Shown here piece after piece: positions 52,507-61,891 of a DNA stretch of 64,000 bases; positions within the stretch are counted from its first letter, which is position 1; each line of letters starts with the position of its first letter. Source of the stretch: Ancrocorticia populi (GTDB lineage: Bacteria > Actinomycetota > Actinomycetes > Actinomycetales > Actinomycetaceae); assembly GCF_003123745.1 (NCBI RefSeq), contig NZ_QETB01000001.1:620001-684000 (forward strand), read 5' to 3'. The position numbers were made by a program, and so were the translations under genes. The notes under the pieces were generated by a model. The model had not been told where the DNA came from. It searched no databases and was given only the letters and a program-made list of their open reading frames with translations.

Positions 52507-54360
52507 GTGCCCTTAGAAGATACAAATGGAGCATCTGGAGTTGTGGCTCCGGCGGCGCAGGGAACCCTGTTGGACTTCGACGCGGTGGTTACTTCCATCG
52601 AGTGGCACGAGAATATCCATCTCAGGTTCATCTTGGAACTGTCGGGGCGATTGACAGCAGATTCACCTGACCAGCCAGCAATGCCAGCCTCCCATTATGA
52701 GGAGTTCTTTTCAGAGGCGAGCAATGCGCTCGAGAAGGCGCAAGCCCGTGATAGGGGGGCTGATGCAACTAAGGTAGGGGAAAATGTAGCTCCGGAACAC
52801 CGGTCGATGCAGTGGAATCCTGTAGCGCCGGGGGCCGACCTAACTGGCTTACGTTTCATGGTGATGGGTGGACATTCAGGCTACTTCTATGATGCCGTTC
52901 CGCTGGGAGACGGTCTGTATTCCCTCGAGATCAACGTGACAAATTTCTGGGACCGGAAAGCTGTTCCCAACGGTTCATGGATGATCGTCCCCGTCCTTGA
53001 TAACTCATTCGGCGTTCCAGCTCGAATCCATCTTGAGTATGCGGACAGGTTGCCCGAACAATCCCGCAACTACGTATACAACCAGAACTTCTCGGCATAT
53101 ACGGTAACGTTCAGGCTCAGCGAGGATGATCTGAGGCCAGACCTGCACACATTGACTTATGCGTTCGCCCGCGGGCGTGGCAAGCCCAAAGTAGGGTATG
53201 CAGGCCGCGTGAAAAGGAAGCTACTCGGCAAAGATAACCGAATTAAGGTACTCAACGGTATCTATCGCAGCACCCGTGCCAGTAGAAGGCCGGATAAGCC
53301 CGTGATTTTGCTAGCTTCTGAGGCTAGAACGTCGCTGGGCGGAAATCTGGAAGCCATCCGGGATAGGTTGCTGGAGCGAGGCCTAGACAGAGAGTTCACA
53401 ATCACTGAAAATTGCATGCTCTCGACTACGCGCTCGATCCAAGAGCGCATCCGTCAAGTCCAGATGATCGCCAACGCCGATATCCTGATCGTGGATGATT
53501 ATTTCGCGTCTCTAGGAGTTCTGGATATTGACCCGAAGACGGAGATTATTCAGGCATGGCACGCTGGGGTTGGCTTTAAGTCAGTTGGGTATGCCCGCTT
53601 CGGGAACTATGGCTCGCCAGTTCTGAAGAACCCGCACCGCTACTACGATCACGCGATTGTGGGTTCAAAGAACCTGATTCCCGTGTATGCGGATGTATTC
53701 GGTATCGAAGAATCCGCAATTGTTCCCACGGGTCTACCTCGTATCGATCACTTCCTCTCCGAGGAGGGCAAGTCCAAAGCGCTTAGAGAGTTCAAGGCGG
53801 CCTATCCTCAGGTTGAAGGCAAGCGTCTGATTCTGTTTGGCCCAACGTTCCGCGGGCGCGGGATGAAGGATGCCTACTACGATTACTCGCGAATCGATTT
53901 TGACGCGCTATACGAGTTCTGTGGTGAGGACACTGTGTTCGGATTCCGGATGCACCACTTTGTCACCGAACCCGTGCCGATCAAGCCGGAGCATAAGGAT
54001 CGATTCATCGATCTCACGCATTACCATGACGGGCTTGGGCTCCTGCATTCAGCGGATGTCCTGATCTCGGACTATTCATCGATTATCTATGAGTACTCTC
54101 TGCTAGATCGCCCTATGCTGTTCTTTGCATACGACAGGGATCTCTATTCCGCAACACGCGGGTTCCATCGTGACTATGATGAAGCAGCGCCTGGCAAGGT
54201 TTGTCTCACGTTCGATGATCTTCTCAACGCTCTGAAGAATGAGGACTACGAATTGGAGAAGGCCGCACAATTCCGCGAAGAGAACTTTGACCGGATCGAT
54301 ACCCATTCTTCTGATCGGTTCATTGATTGGCTGATCTTAGGGAAACAACCTCAGGAGTAG
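52507..54360 (+). CDS. Large CDP-glycerol/ribitol glycerophosphotransferase with extra N-terminal domain 4
   Basis: From GTG 52507 the protein is 617 residues; GTG 52489 is an alternative. The first 240 residues are a beta-rich domain of no known family (VVTSIEWHENIHLRFILEL and DGLYSLEINVTNFWDRKAVP). The rest is the transferase: QAWHAGVGFKSVGY, TGLPRIDHFL, FGPTFRGRGMKD, FRMHHFVTEP and LISDYSSIIYEYSLL. Large members of this family are polymerases. GGAGG lies 4 bases before the chosen start. It opens a tight three-gene unit with the tarI-like gene (3-base gap) and the epimerase gene. Confidence 0.85.
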   Translation: MPLEDTNGASGVVAPAAQGTLLDFDAVVTSIEWHENIHLRFILELSGRLTADSPDQPAMPASHYEEFFSEASNALEKAQARDRGADATKVGENVAPEHRSMQWNPVAPGADLTGLRFMVMGGHSGYFYDAVPLGDGLYSLEINVTNFWDRKAVPNGSWMIVPVLDNSFGVPARIHLEYADRLPEQSRNYVYNQNFSAYTVTFRLSEDDLRPDLHTLTYAFARGRGKPKVGYAGRVKRKLLGKDNRIKVLNGIYRSTRASRRPDKPVILLASEARTSLGGNLEAIRDRLLERGLDREFTITENCMLSTTRSIQERIRQVQMIANADILIVDDYFASLGVLDIDPKTEIIQAWHAGVGFKSVGYARFGNYGSPVLKNPHRYYDHAIVGSKNLIPVYADVFGIEESAIVPTGLPRIDHFLSEEGKSKALREFKAAYPQVEGKRLILFGPTFRGRGMKDAYYDYSRIDFDALYEFCGEDTVFGFRMHHFVTEPVPIKPEHKDRFIDLTHYHDGLGLLHSADVLISDYSSIIYEYSLLDRPMLFFAYDRDLYSATRGFHRDYDEAAPGKVCLTFDDLLNALKNEDYELEKAAQFREENFDRIDTHSSDRFIDWLILGKQPQE

Positions 54361-54363
54361 AAC

Positions 54364-55092
54364 ATGAACATTGCCGTACTGTTTGCCGGAGGAGTCGGTT
54401 CACGCATGAAGGCGGGAACCGTGCCTAAGCAGTTCCTTGAGATTCACGGCAAGCCGGTGATTGTCCACACGCTCGAACTTTTCGAGCAACACCCGGAGAT
54501 CGACGCCATCGCGGTGGCTATTCTGCCCTCTGCGCGTGCAGAGCTAGAGAAGCTAATCCGCCGATTCGATATCGAAAAAGTCCGGTGGGTCGTTAACGGC
54601 GGTTCCACTGGCCAAGAATCACGCCACAACGCCCTGAAGGCTATCGCGGCCGATTGCCCTGAGGATGCGGTAGTTCTGGTTCACGATGGAGTCCGCCCGC
54701 TCATTGACGCAAAGATCATCTCGGACAACATCGACCTCGTGAAGCGCAAGGGGAATGCGATCACGTGCTCAAAGGTCACGGAGACGATCGTTGAGTCCCG
54801 CGATCACAAGATTATGAATGTGATTCCTCGCGACCATCTGTACGCCGCCCAGGCTCCCCAGAGCTTCAGGCTAGGTGAAATCCTCGCTCTCTACGATCGT
54901 GCGGTGAGCGAGGGAGAGAATGATTCGATCGATTCGTGTTCGCTGATGTACAAGTATGGCGAAGAGATCAATCGGATCACTGGGCCGAAAACGAATATCA
55001 AGATCACCACTGCGGATGATCTTCACGTGGCGCGAACCTACTTCAGCATTATCGAGAACCAGAAACTCTACGGTATGCCGAGCGGAGAATAG
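54364..55092 (+). CDS. tarI: Ribitol-5-phosphate/IspD-family cytidylyltransferase (TarI-like)
   Basis: A 242-residue cytidylyltransferase of the IspD/TarI family. The CTP-binding start is LFAGGVGSRMKAGTVPKQFL, the substrate loop is VHDGVRPLIDAK, and the ending holds PKTNIKITTADDL. Its place among teichoic-acid genes favours D-ribitol-5-phosphate (or another polyol-phosphate) over methylerythritol phosphate. It would supply CDP-ribitol to the glycerophosphotransferases. It starts 3 bases after the transferase stop. No neighbouring TarJ-type alcohol dehydrogenase is seen. Confidence 0.85.
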   Translation: MNIAVLFAGGVGSRMKAGTVPKQFLEIHGKPVIVHTLELFEQHPEIDAIAVAILPSARAELEKLIRRFDIEKVRWVVNGGSTGQESRHNALKAIAADCPEDAVVLVHDGVRPLIDAKIISDNIDLVKRKGNAITCSKVTETIVESRDHKIMNVIPRDHLYAAQAPQSFRLGEILALYDRAVSEGENDSIDSCSLMYKYGEEINRITGPKTNIKITTADDLHVARTYFSIIENQKLYGMPSGE

Positions 55093-55093
55093 A

Positions 55094-56158
55094 TTGTCTC
55101 AAGTCAGCTCAATTATCCAAGATGACGTCAACCGTATAACAGAGCTAGATCTCCCGTGGGAGCAACTTCGCGACGCGAGGATACTCGTCACTGGCGCCTC
55201 CGGGATGATCCCTTCATACACCGTCCTCAGCTTGCTCGCTGCCAATGACGCACATGGTCTAGGGATCGTTGTCTACGCTCTTGCCCGCAACGCAGAGAAG
55301 ATGACCAGACTGTACGGGGACTTGCTGGAACGTGAGGATCTCGTTTTCATCCAACAGGACGTTGTGACTCCGATCGAGGGACTCTCGGGGATTACACATG
55401 TGATTCATGGTGCCAGTGCGGCCCAGCCAAAGAATCATGCTAAAGACCCAGCTGGCACAATTGCCGCAAATGTTCTGGGTACGCACAACCTCCTTGAGTT
55501 CTGCCGCGAGGTTGGCGCTAAATCATTCACCATGATGTCTTCAGCCGAGATCTACGGCAATGTTCCCGGCGAGGTCCATCTCATTGAGGAGGACCAGTAC
55601 GGCGGCGTGGATATCCTCAACCCCCGTGCGTGCTACACAGAGGGCAAGCGCGCTTCTGAGACTTTCAGTGCCGTTTACAACTACCAGTTTGGCATTAAGA
55701 ACACTGTTGCGCGCTTCGGGCATATCTACGGCCCGGGAATTGCTCTAGATGACGGCCGTGTTCAGGCGGACTTCGCTCGAGACATGTTCGAGGGGCAGGA
55801 CATCATCATGAAGTCAGCAGGTCTAGCACAGCGCTCTTACACGTATATTGGTGACGCCGTTGCAGGCATGCTTGCCGCCATCCTGAAGGGCGAGGCCGGT
55901 GCCTACAACGTTTCGGACAATACTGGATTAGTGTCCATCCGTGAGCTTGCCGAAACGTTCCTGGCTGCGCGCCCGGAGAGGCACCTAGAGCTACGATTTG
56001 AAACCGAAAGCGATGCGTTCGCTACGAACAAGGTCGCCTTCCAAGGCCTGTCAGGCACCAAACTAGAGGGTCTTGGTTGGAAGCCCCAAGTAACACTGGC
56101 TGCTGGTGTTGACCGCTGGCTGCGGCACCTTGAAGAACTCAACTCGGTGGCTCAGTGA
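55094..56158 (+). CDS. NAD-dependent epimerase/dehydratase family protein
   Basis: A 354-residue extended short-chain dehydrogenase with the Rossmann motif VTGASGMIPSYTV near the N-terminus, MSSAEIYGNV in the middle, and the catalytic pair Tyr181-Lys185 in ACYTEGKRASET. It resembles UDP-glucuronate decarboxylase- and dTDP-glucose dehydratase-like enzymes that make activated sugars. The TTG start at 55094 has GGAG nearby; the frame extends upstream into tarI but those residues are not family-like. It directly follows tarI, so its sugar probably goes into the same polymer. Confidence 0.8.
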   Translation: MSQVSSIIQDDVNRITELDLPWEQLRDARILVTGASGMIPSYTVLSLLAANDAHGLGIVVYALARNAEKMTRLYGDLLEREDLVFIQQDVVTPIEGLSGITHVIHGASAAQPKNHAKDPAGTIAANVLGTHNLLEFCREVGAKSFTMMSSAEIYGNVPGEVHLIEEDQYGGVDILNPRACYTEGKRASETFSAVYNYQFGIKNTVARFGHIYGPGIALDDGRVQADFARDMFEGQDIIMKSAGLAQRSYTYIGDAVAGMLAAILKGEAGAYNVSDNTGLVSIRELAETFLAARPERHLELRFETESDAFATNKVAFQGLSGTKLEGLGWKPQVTLAAGVDRWLRHLEELNSVAQ

Positions 56159-56184
56159 TCCAGATCCACACGAATCACCGAGCC
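56149..56184. terminator. Possible hairpin between convergent genes
   Basis: GGCTCAGTGAT (56149-56159) can pair with ATCACCGAGCC (56174-56184), 11 bp with one mismatch, and a 14-base loop. It covers the end of the epimerase gene and lies 17 bases from the convergent acyltransferase stop. No T-run is seen, so it is tentative. Confidence 0.35.
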
Positions 56185-56201
56185 AGTGCGGCGTACACCT
56201 C

Positions 56202-56981
56202 TTACCGTGCGAGAAAGCGTCCGAGACGTCGCTTAGCCCGCACGAGTTTATTGGGCCGAGGCTGCGTTATCACCTTGGGTTTGTCTTCTTTGGTCGGGTT
56301 CCAATAGCGCTCGCTCCGACGTTGATCGGCTGGTAGCTCTCGGGTACCTGGCTCGTTCTTATTTAAGTCCGGTCGCTCCCATGCAATGTTTTTCCGGACG
56401 ACGCGTGCAGGTATGCCAGCAACGATGGCGTTATTGGGCACGTCTCTCGTCACAATGCTTCGGAATCCGATCACGGAACCAGACCCGACGGTGACACCAC
56501 CAAGAATTGCGGCATACTTTCCAATCCAGACGTGCTCACCGATAGTGATGTCCTTGGCTCGATTGGTTCGCAGGCCAGTCTCCAGATCGTAAATTGCATG
56601 TGTGTCATCAGTTCTGATCTCTATAGATGATGCCAGCATGCATTCATCTCCGATGGTAACCGAGGCCCCCTCTGAGGCGCGAACAAATGTTTTCGAGGCC
56701 GACCCGACGTTCTTACCGATAGTGATTCGGGATTGTTGGCCCAAAACGAGCCCGAAACGCAATCCCGTTCGATTCTTAGTGGCCGCGGCGATATCCACGA
56801 CGCTGCTGTCAGCAGCGAACTTCACTGACAATTGGGGAATGTTGGCCCGGGCGCCAACCTTCAAAACATTGTTGGAACCTAGGAACTCTATGCGGATCTT
56901 TTCTGAGATGGGCGGGCCGTCGTACTCGATACGATTTCCCTGCTCGTCTTCATATGGCTCAAGCGTCTTAATGGTCACCAT
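56202..56981 (-). CDS. Hexapeptide-repeat acyltransferase
   Basis: A 259-residue left-handed beta-helix enzyme. Its hexapeptide repeats begin near residue 70 and include ASSIEIRTDDTHAIYD (active-site His), ITIGEHVWIGKYAAILGGVT and VTRDVPNNAIVAGIPARVVR. It resembles O-acetyltransferases of the maltose/galactoside/CatB type that modify sugars in surface polymers. The C-terminal 55 residues are basic and Pro/Lys-rich, possibly a membrane or polymer contact. It is on the opposite strand to the epimerase operon. The acceptor is unknown. Confidence 0.82.
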   Translation of the reverse strand: MVTIKTLEPYEDEQGNRIEYDGPPISEKIRIEFLGSNNVLKVGARANIPQLSVKFAADSSVVDIAAATKNRTGLRFGLVLGQQSRITIGKNVGSASKTFVRASEGASVTIGDECMLASSIEIRTDDTHAIYDLETGLRTNRAKDITIGEHVWIGKYAAILGGVTVGSGSVIGFRSIVTRDVPNNAIVAGIPARVVRKNIAWERPDLNKNEPGTRELPADQRRSERYWNPTKEDKPKVITQPRPNKLVRAKRRLGRFLAR

Positions 56982-57175
56982 AAGGGGCAGTCACTCCTTG
57001 TCGAATGGTCAGAGTCTTCTTGAACTACTAGAGATGGTTAGTTTACCTGTGAGTCCGTGCGAGGCATATTGCCTTCATCGCGCTTGGCCAGGTTATCTGT
57101 CAACCGTGGTAGGCACTAGTGGAGGAACCACGGGTCTGGTCGGTAGATACCGATGCTTGTCCACCAAAACTAGGG

Positions 57176-59110
57176 CTAGCGCTTGGCTAGTTTCTTCAGA
57201 GGGGCTTTGACTCGCCGATATGCGGCTACCGCTACGCGGCGTCGTTTGGAGCCACACGGAATCAGAACTCTCTTCACGCGGTTGAAACGGCGCTGCGCAG
57301 AGAACTCGTGGGGCGTTACAACGTCGCTCGCAAGCGCCTCCGGTCGGCACGCAAAGCTCGCTACGCCAAGTTCGAAGTTCGATAGGTTCGGTCCGAGTAC
57401 GAGCTTGTCGAAGTGGGCGTTATCGAGACGACGGCGGTATTCGCGGGAGAAGATCTTTCTGAGGGCTGGATCATCGTCTAACAGCTTCTCCACCTCAGTA
57501 ATACTGGGACTCTCAAGTTCCTCGAACTTAGAATACGTTTGTTGTTCGGAAGACAAGAGCATCGGAGTATCTCTAACGTACGCAACTGTTGAGAGGTCAT
57601 GTTTCAAGGACTTAATCGACTTGAGGAAGTCCGCTTTCATTGATGCGGACCTTTCAAACACGCCGGTTGTCTGCTCGGTCGCTAATTCTCCCGAACGGAT
57701 AACCTCAGCGAGAAACTCCGTGGCAACCGCTGTTTTGCCTGGAGAGCCAGCCCAGTATACGACTGTTGGCCGCTCATCCCGAGGGTAGGTTACGGGACTC
57801 GACCCCGCATCGTCTTGGAAAAAGAACTTTACGACACGTTCGGTGGCCTGTCCGTCCTCATACGGGCAGAAGCGACGCTGTGCTGCTGCATATCGAGCGC
57901 CTTGTAGAGGGTTTGCGGCCAAGTCAGCATCGCTTGGAGCTTGAGCGAGAGCCTTAGCAGCCTCGTTAACCCCCCGTACAAGGTCTTCTCTTGATTTCGC
58001 AACAGTTCCCGGCAGTTCGTCCGTTGTTAGGTTGAGGCCACGGGTTGGGGCGTACTCATCCAGATCGTAAACATAATGAATAATCGGACGGCCCGTGGGT
58101 AAGAAATCGAAGAAGATACTGGAGTAGTCAGTGATAAGAATATCCACAACTGACAATAGTTCGTTGGAGCTGATGTCATGAGGCGGAATCGTGATATTTG
58201 CGAGCTCGTCTCCCACCATTCGATCACCCACCATCTTGTCCATACGGTGGTGGCCGCGATACAGCAAGTTGATATCTAGTTGAGCCAGCGCAGAGAGATC
58301 ATCGAGTAGCTGCTCCGAATCAACAGTGTCTTGCTTTCCATCAGATCTCCATGTCGGTGCATATAACACCACAGGCTTGTGAGGCGCTGCGGACACTGAT
58401 GATCCAGTAATTCCAAGAATGTCACAGATCGCTGACACGCGATCATTGGACGGATTCACTGTCATATCGACACGCGGATAACCAGTCTCTGCAATGAGCG
58501 CCTGCGACGTCCCCGCCATTGAGTATGCCGAAAGGACCGCGTCGGTCATGAACCTGCACGGAGTTACGACGTGTGTTGCTTTTAAGAATGAAGCTGTGCC
58601 CTGCCAAGACCCGAAACGTGCTTTTGGCGAATCGCGCCCAAGCGCCTTATACGGGATGCCGTGCCAAGTATTCAGATACCGTTGCTCGCTGCGCCGGACG
58701 AAGTATTCGGGGAGGTTAGCATTCCCAATTACGTATCCCGCCCGCGCAAGAAAATAGGCGTAGGCGCGCGAATGCCGGTGAGCGAAGACGACATTTGGAG
58801 AGTTGCGGTATTCTTCCGGGACGTTCTCTCGATCATTTACGGACCAAACGTGAAGTAAGTTTTGATACTTTCTATGGGTCTGCAAGTAGTCGAAGATTGC
58901 GAACGGGTTGTCCCCCATTCTGGCACCCGACATCGTCTCGTAGAACACGATTTGTGGAACCACCGTAAGGGTTTCGCAGAAATGCGCGTAAACTTGATTC
59001 GTCTTGATAGTTCCGCCAACCGGCTTCGTCCAGAAATCAGAGACCGCAATCGGGCCACGATTTCGCGAATCGCTCTCGGCCTCTCTGATGAGACTCTTAG
59101 GAGTGGTCAT
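57176..59110 (-). CDS. Large CDP-glycerol/ribitol glycerophosphotransferase with extra C-terminal domain 5
   Basis: A 644-residue protein. The transferase part (about residues 40-430) has TWHGIPYKALGRD, TGYPRVDMTV, YAPTWRSDGKQD, the second His in LLYRGHHRMDKM, and LITDYSSIFFDFLPTGRP. About 200 more residues follow, including VVYWAGSPGKTAVATEF, a domain I do not recognise. The layout is opposite to gene 4, where the extra domain is N-terminal. The gene diverges from the glycosyltransferase at 59211. It may be a second polymerase for another polymer or branch. Confidence 0.85.
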   Translation of the reverse strand: MTTPKSLIREAESDSRNRGPIAVSDFWTKPVGGTIKTNQVYAHFCETLTVVPQIVFYETMSGARMGDNPFAIFDYLQTHRKYQNLLHVWSVNDRENVPEEYRNSPNVVFAHRHSRAYAYFLARAGYVIGNANLPEYFVRRSEQRYLNTWHGIPYKALGRDSPKARFGSWQGTASFLKATHVVTPCRFMTDAVLSAYSMAGTSQALIAETGYPRVDMTVNPSNDRVSAICDILGITGSSVSAAPHKPVVLYAPTWRSDGKQDTVDSEQLLDDLSALAQLDINLLYRGHHRMDKMVGDRMVGDELANITIPPHDISSNELLSVVDILITDYSSIFFDFLPTGRPIIHYVYDLDEYAPTRGLNLTTDELPGTVAKSREDLVRGVNEAAKALAQAPSDADLAANPLQGARYAAAQRRFCPYEDGQATERVVKFFFQDDAGSSPVTYPRDERPTVVYWAGSPGKTAVATEFLAEVIRSGELATEQTTGVFERSASMKADFLKSIKSLKHDLSTVAYVRDTPMLLSSEQQTYSKFEELESPSITEVEKLLDDDPALRKIFSREYRRRLDNAHFDKLVLGPNLSNFELGVASFACRPEALASDVVTPHEFSAQRRFNRVKRVLIPCGSKRRRVAVAAYRRVKAPLKKLAKR

Positions 59111-59210
59111 TTGCGGGCACCTCGATCTCTACGGCTTGACATAGACTACTGCGTGACGTTGCCGGTGGGCTAATGACACGCCCGCAACAGGAGCTAAAGG
59201 AGAGGTCACC

Positions 59211-61055
59211 TTGACACCACTTGTGAGCGTTGTGATTGCCACGTACAACTCGAATAATACTCTGGATAAGCTCGTTGCTTCACTCGATGCGCAGAGCCTG
59301 CCCCAAGAGCAATTCGAAGTCATCTTCGTTGATAACGGGTCATCCGATGACACTTTCACCAGGCTACAGCGGCTCACCGGAGGACGCCAGAATTATTCTG
59401 TTCAACGGATTGAAGACTCTGGTTGGCTTTCGCGGCCGCGGAATGTGGGACTAGAACGCGCTCGTGGAGTCTACGTGACCTTCTTAGAACAAGACGGCAA
59501 GGTGTTTCCGAATGGTTTGTATAACGCGCTTACTCGCGCCCGAGAAGCGGATGCGGACATCCTGATCCCGCATGAGGAAAAGGTGAAGGATATGTGGACC
59601 TTCCTTTCCTCGTTAGATTGCGGGAATGTGGACGATATTGAATCGGCGGGTGGCTTCTCTCGGATGATTCCGATGGTTCCCCATAAGCTGTATCGGCGAA
59701 CGCTTCTTCTGGAGAACGGCATCGAGTTCCCAGACGAGCCGAACGCGTTGTGGGAGGACCAATACGTCAATATTGCCGCGTATCGTTATGCCTCGAAGAT
59801 CGCGGTGGCTGCTGACGTGCCCTATTACCAGTGGCGTGGCACAGATTCGCGTACTGGGCAGGCCTATGACCCGCTGTTGCGAGAGTATTGGGACCGTCTT
59901 GAAGACCTGATGGACTACACACAGAGCACTCTGCAAGGACCCGAACTCGCTCAAGCGCGAGCAAGTGCCATGGCGGCGCACATCCGCACAAGGGTAATCG
60001 ATAAGTTCGTGAAGAAATGGGATTCTCGCAATTGGCGTGCCTGGCAGGCAGCGCTGAAAGCGCGCGCACTACTGAAGAAGTATTTGACTGAGGACGTGCT
60101 TGCATTACTATCTGTTCGTCACCGAGTACTCGCAATTCTGATCAAACAGGGACGATTGCGTGAGCTTGCAGTATTCGAGAAATATGCGAAGTCGATACGT
60201 CCGTATCAGCGTATTGAGAGCGTTCAAGCTGGTAGAGGCGGACTTCAAGGGCGGCTTGTCGCAGATTGGGCGCGAGAAGTTGGCGACAGAGACATTATTC
60301 GTGAGTGCGCTGGAGGTTATTCTCTTGAACTGCCACCCGCAATCCATAAGTATCTTCCCCCGGAAATCCTCGATGTATCGCATGAGCTGGAACTGCCAAC
60401 TCTCAAGGTCGCGATGAGAGAAAGAAGCTCGCTTGCTACATGGGTGCCCAGCCAGCACCAGGCACCACTCGAGATCTTTAGGACCACCATTGACGCGCAA
60501 GTTCTGCGCGCTTCCATAGAGTTCACAATCGACCCTAATACAACAGCCTACGGAGCACAGATAGAAGACGGTGTGTGGGACCTGAAGGCAAGAGGCAACC
60601 TGTTTGGCTTCGTGCGTGCCTTTGCGATTCCATACCCCAAGGGCGCGGTTCCATTTGTGGCAAACGAAGCGTTTGGCGTCGCTTATTCAACGGACAAAGG
60701 TGCGCTGGCTATGGATAACTCTGGAGCTTTACGCACTTTCGCCACTGATTCTATGAGCGGCGAACTTGGGGAATTCAATGTTGCGGATGTCAACGTTCTG
60801 CTTCCAAACGCGTCTGGGTTTGGAAATGGTGCGATGGACGCAAAGCTCTCCGCTCAAGCGTTGAACGTTCAGTCGCTAGCCTCGCTGTGCCCGCTTGATC
60901 TTCAGGTAGTCAATGATGGTGGAGAGTGTAGGCTGCAAGGCAGCATCGATTTGCCGGAGGGTACCTATGCCCTCTGGGCGGATCGGCAAGGTAAGCAGAA
61001 GAAGACAGCACGGACCTTGATCATTGATTCTGAGGGCACCGGACGATTCAAGTAG
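59211..61055 (+). CDS. Family 2 glycosyltransferase with large C-terminal extension
   Basis: A 614-residue protein. The GT-A start is VSVVIATYNSNNTLDKLVAS, followed by VDNGSSDDT and the metal-loop region FLEQDGKVFPN; the usual Asp-x-Asp is altered to Glu-Gln-Asp. The base-like region LWEDQYVNIAAYRY follows. After about residue 310 comes a long region of no known family, partly beta-rich. It starts with TTG at 59211, with AAAGGAGAGG just upstream. It would add a sugar to the surface polymer or its linkage unit. It precedes the SDR by 12 bases. Confidence 0.83.
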   Translation: MTPLVSVVIATYNSNNTLDKLVASLDAQSLPQEQFEVIFVDNGSSDDTFTRLQRLTGGRQNYSVQRIEDSGWLSRPRNVGLERARGVYVTFLEQDGKVFPNGLYNALTRAREADADILIPHEEKVKDMWTFLSSLDCGNVDDIESAGGFSRMIPMVPHKLYRRTLLLENGIEFPDEPNALWEDQYVNIAAYRYASKIAVAADVPYYQWRGTDSRTGQAYDPLLREYWDRLEDLMDYTQSTLQGPELAQARASAMAAHIRTRVIDKFVKKWDSRNWRAWQAALKARALLKKYLTEDVLALLSVRHRVLAILIKQGRLRELAVFEKYAKSIRPYQRIESVQAGRGGLQGRLVADWAREVGDRDIIRECAGGYSLELPPAIHKYLPPEILDVSHELELPTLKVAMRERSSLATWVPSQHQAPLEIFRTTIDAQVLRASIEFTIDPNTTAYGAQIEDGVWDLKARGNLFGFVRAFAIPYPKGAVPFVANEAFGVAYSTDKGALAMDNSGALRTFATDSMSGELGEFNVADVNVLLPNASGFGNGAMDAKLSAQALNVQSLASLCPLDLQVVNDGGECRLQGSIDLPEGTYALWADRQGKQKKTARTLIIDSEGTGRFK

Positions 61056-61067
61056 GGAGCGCGGGTA

Positions 61068-61799
61068 ATGAACAGATTCGCCGTAATCACTGGCGGAACC
61101 AAGGGACTCGGCCAGGCGATTGCCGAGCGTTTGCTTTCAGAAGGTTTTGATGTTCTGTTGACATTCGGAGCTGACCAAGAGCGAGCTCGGCAGGTAGAAG
61201 CCGAATTGCGCGATGTCTATCGGAAGTCGGAGATCGCTGTAGCCCAAGCCGATGCTACTTCGACAAGCTCAATTGATGTGATTGCAGGATATATTGAGAA
61301 CCATGATCGGAGATTGGACGCTCTCATCTTGAATGCGGGCCTTACCGCTCGCGGGAGCCTTGAGGAGCTAGATCTAGATACGTGGGATCGAGTGTTCCGC
61401 GCGAACGTGGACATACCCTTATTCACGATTCAGCGGCTGATGGACCGATTCGCGGCTGGTGGGTCCATCGTATTCACAGGCTCTCTCATGGGCTTCCAAC
61501 CACATTCAATGTCGCTGGCATACGGCGTATCCAAATCAGCGGTGAGTTCTTTAGTAAAGAATCTGGTGAAGTTCTTGGGTCCTCGCGGTATTCGTGTGAA
61601 TGCTGTTGCACCGGGGTTTATTGATACGGAATGGCAACTGGCAAAGCCTACGCATGTGCGTGATAGCATCAATTCGAAGATTTCGTTGGGAAGGTTCGCT
61701 ACGCCGGATGAGGTTACTGATCCGTACATCATGTTAGTGAATAACTCGTATATCACCGGAGAAACCATAGTGATTGATGGCGGCTACTCCTATCGATGA
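61068..61799 (+). CDS. Short-chain dehydrogenase/reductase
   Basis: A 243-residue classical SDR. The dinucleotide-binding motif is VITGGTKGLGQAIAERL, the NAG-type motif is ALILNAGLT, and the active-site pair is in LAYGVSKSAVSSL (Tyr-x3-Lys) after the catalytic Ser in VFTGSLMGF. It probably reduces a sugar- or polyol-phosphate. Ribulose-5-phosphate reduction to ribitol-5-phosphate is an attractive guess because the locus has a TarI-like enzyme but no TarJ, yet this is only inference. It is in an operon with the glycosyltransferase. Confidence 0.85.
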   Translation: MNRFAVITGGTKGLGQAIAERLLSEGFDVLLTFGADQERARQVEAELRDVYRKSEIAVAQADATSTSSIDVIAGYIENHDRRLDALILNAGLTARGSLEELDLDTWDRVFRANVDIPLFTIQRLMDRFAAGGSIVFTGSLMGFQPHSMSLAYGVSKSAVSSLVKNLVKFLGPRGIRVNAVAPGFIDTEWQLAKPTHVRDSINSKISLGRFATPDEVTDPYIMLVNNSYITGETIVIDGGYSYR

Positions 61800-61810
61800 G
61801 TTCATCGATA
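61791..61810. repeat. 20-bp near-perfect palindrome across the SDR stop codon
   Basis: TATCGATGA and TCATCGATA (9-base arms) flank GT. The SDR stop codon lies in the left arm. The loop is too short for a strong terminator as drawn; it could be a weak terminator or a protein-binding site. Confidence 0.45.
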
Positions 61811-61891
61811 ACCACAACGGAACGATGCTTATTTCTTCACCATTGATTGATAGCTAGCTTGTGCGGGCATAGTCTAGCGCGGGATATAGAT

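Noticed and set aside
54713-54721. TTGACGCAA match inside the tarI-like gene
   Set aside because: It lies in conserved coding sequence (Ile-Asp-Ala-Lys) and lacks the flanking bases of the repeat family, so it is probably chance.
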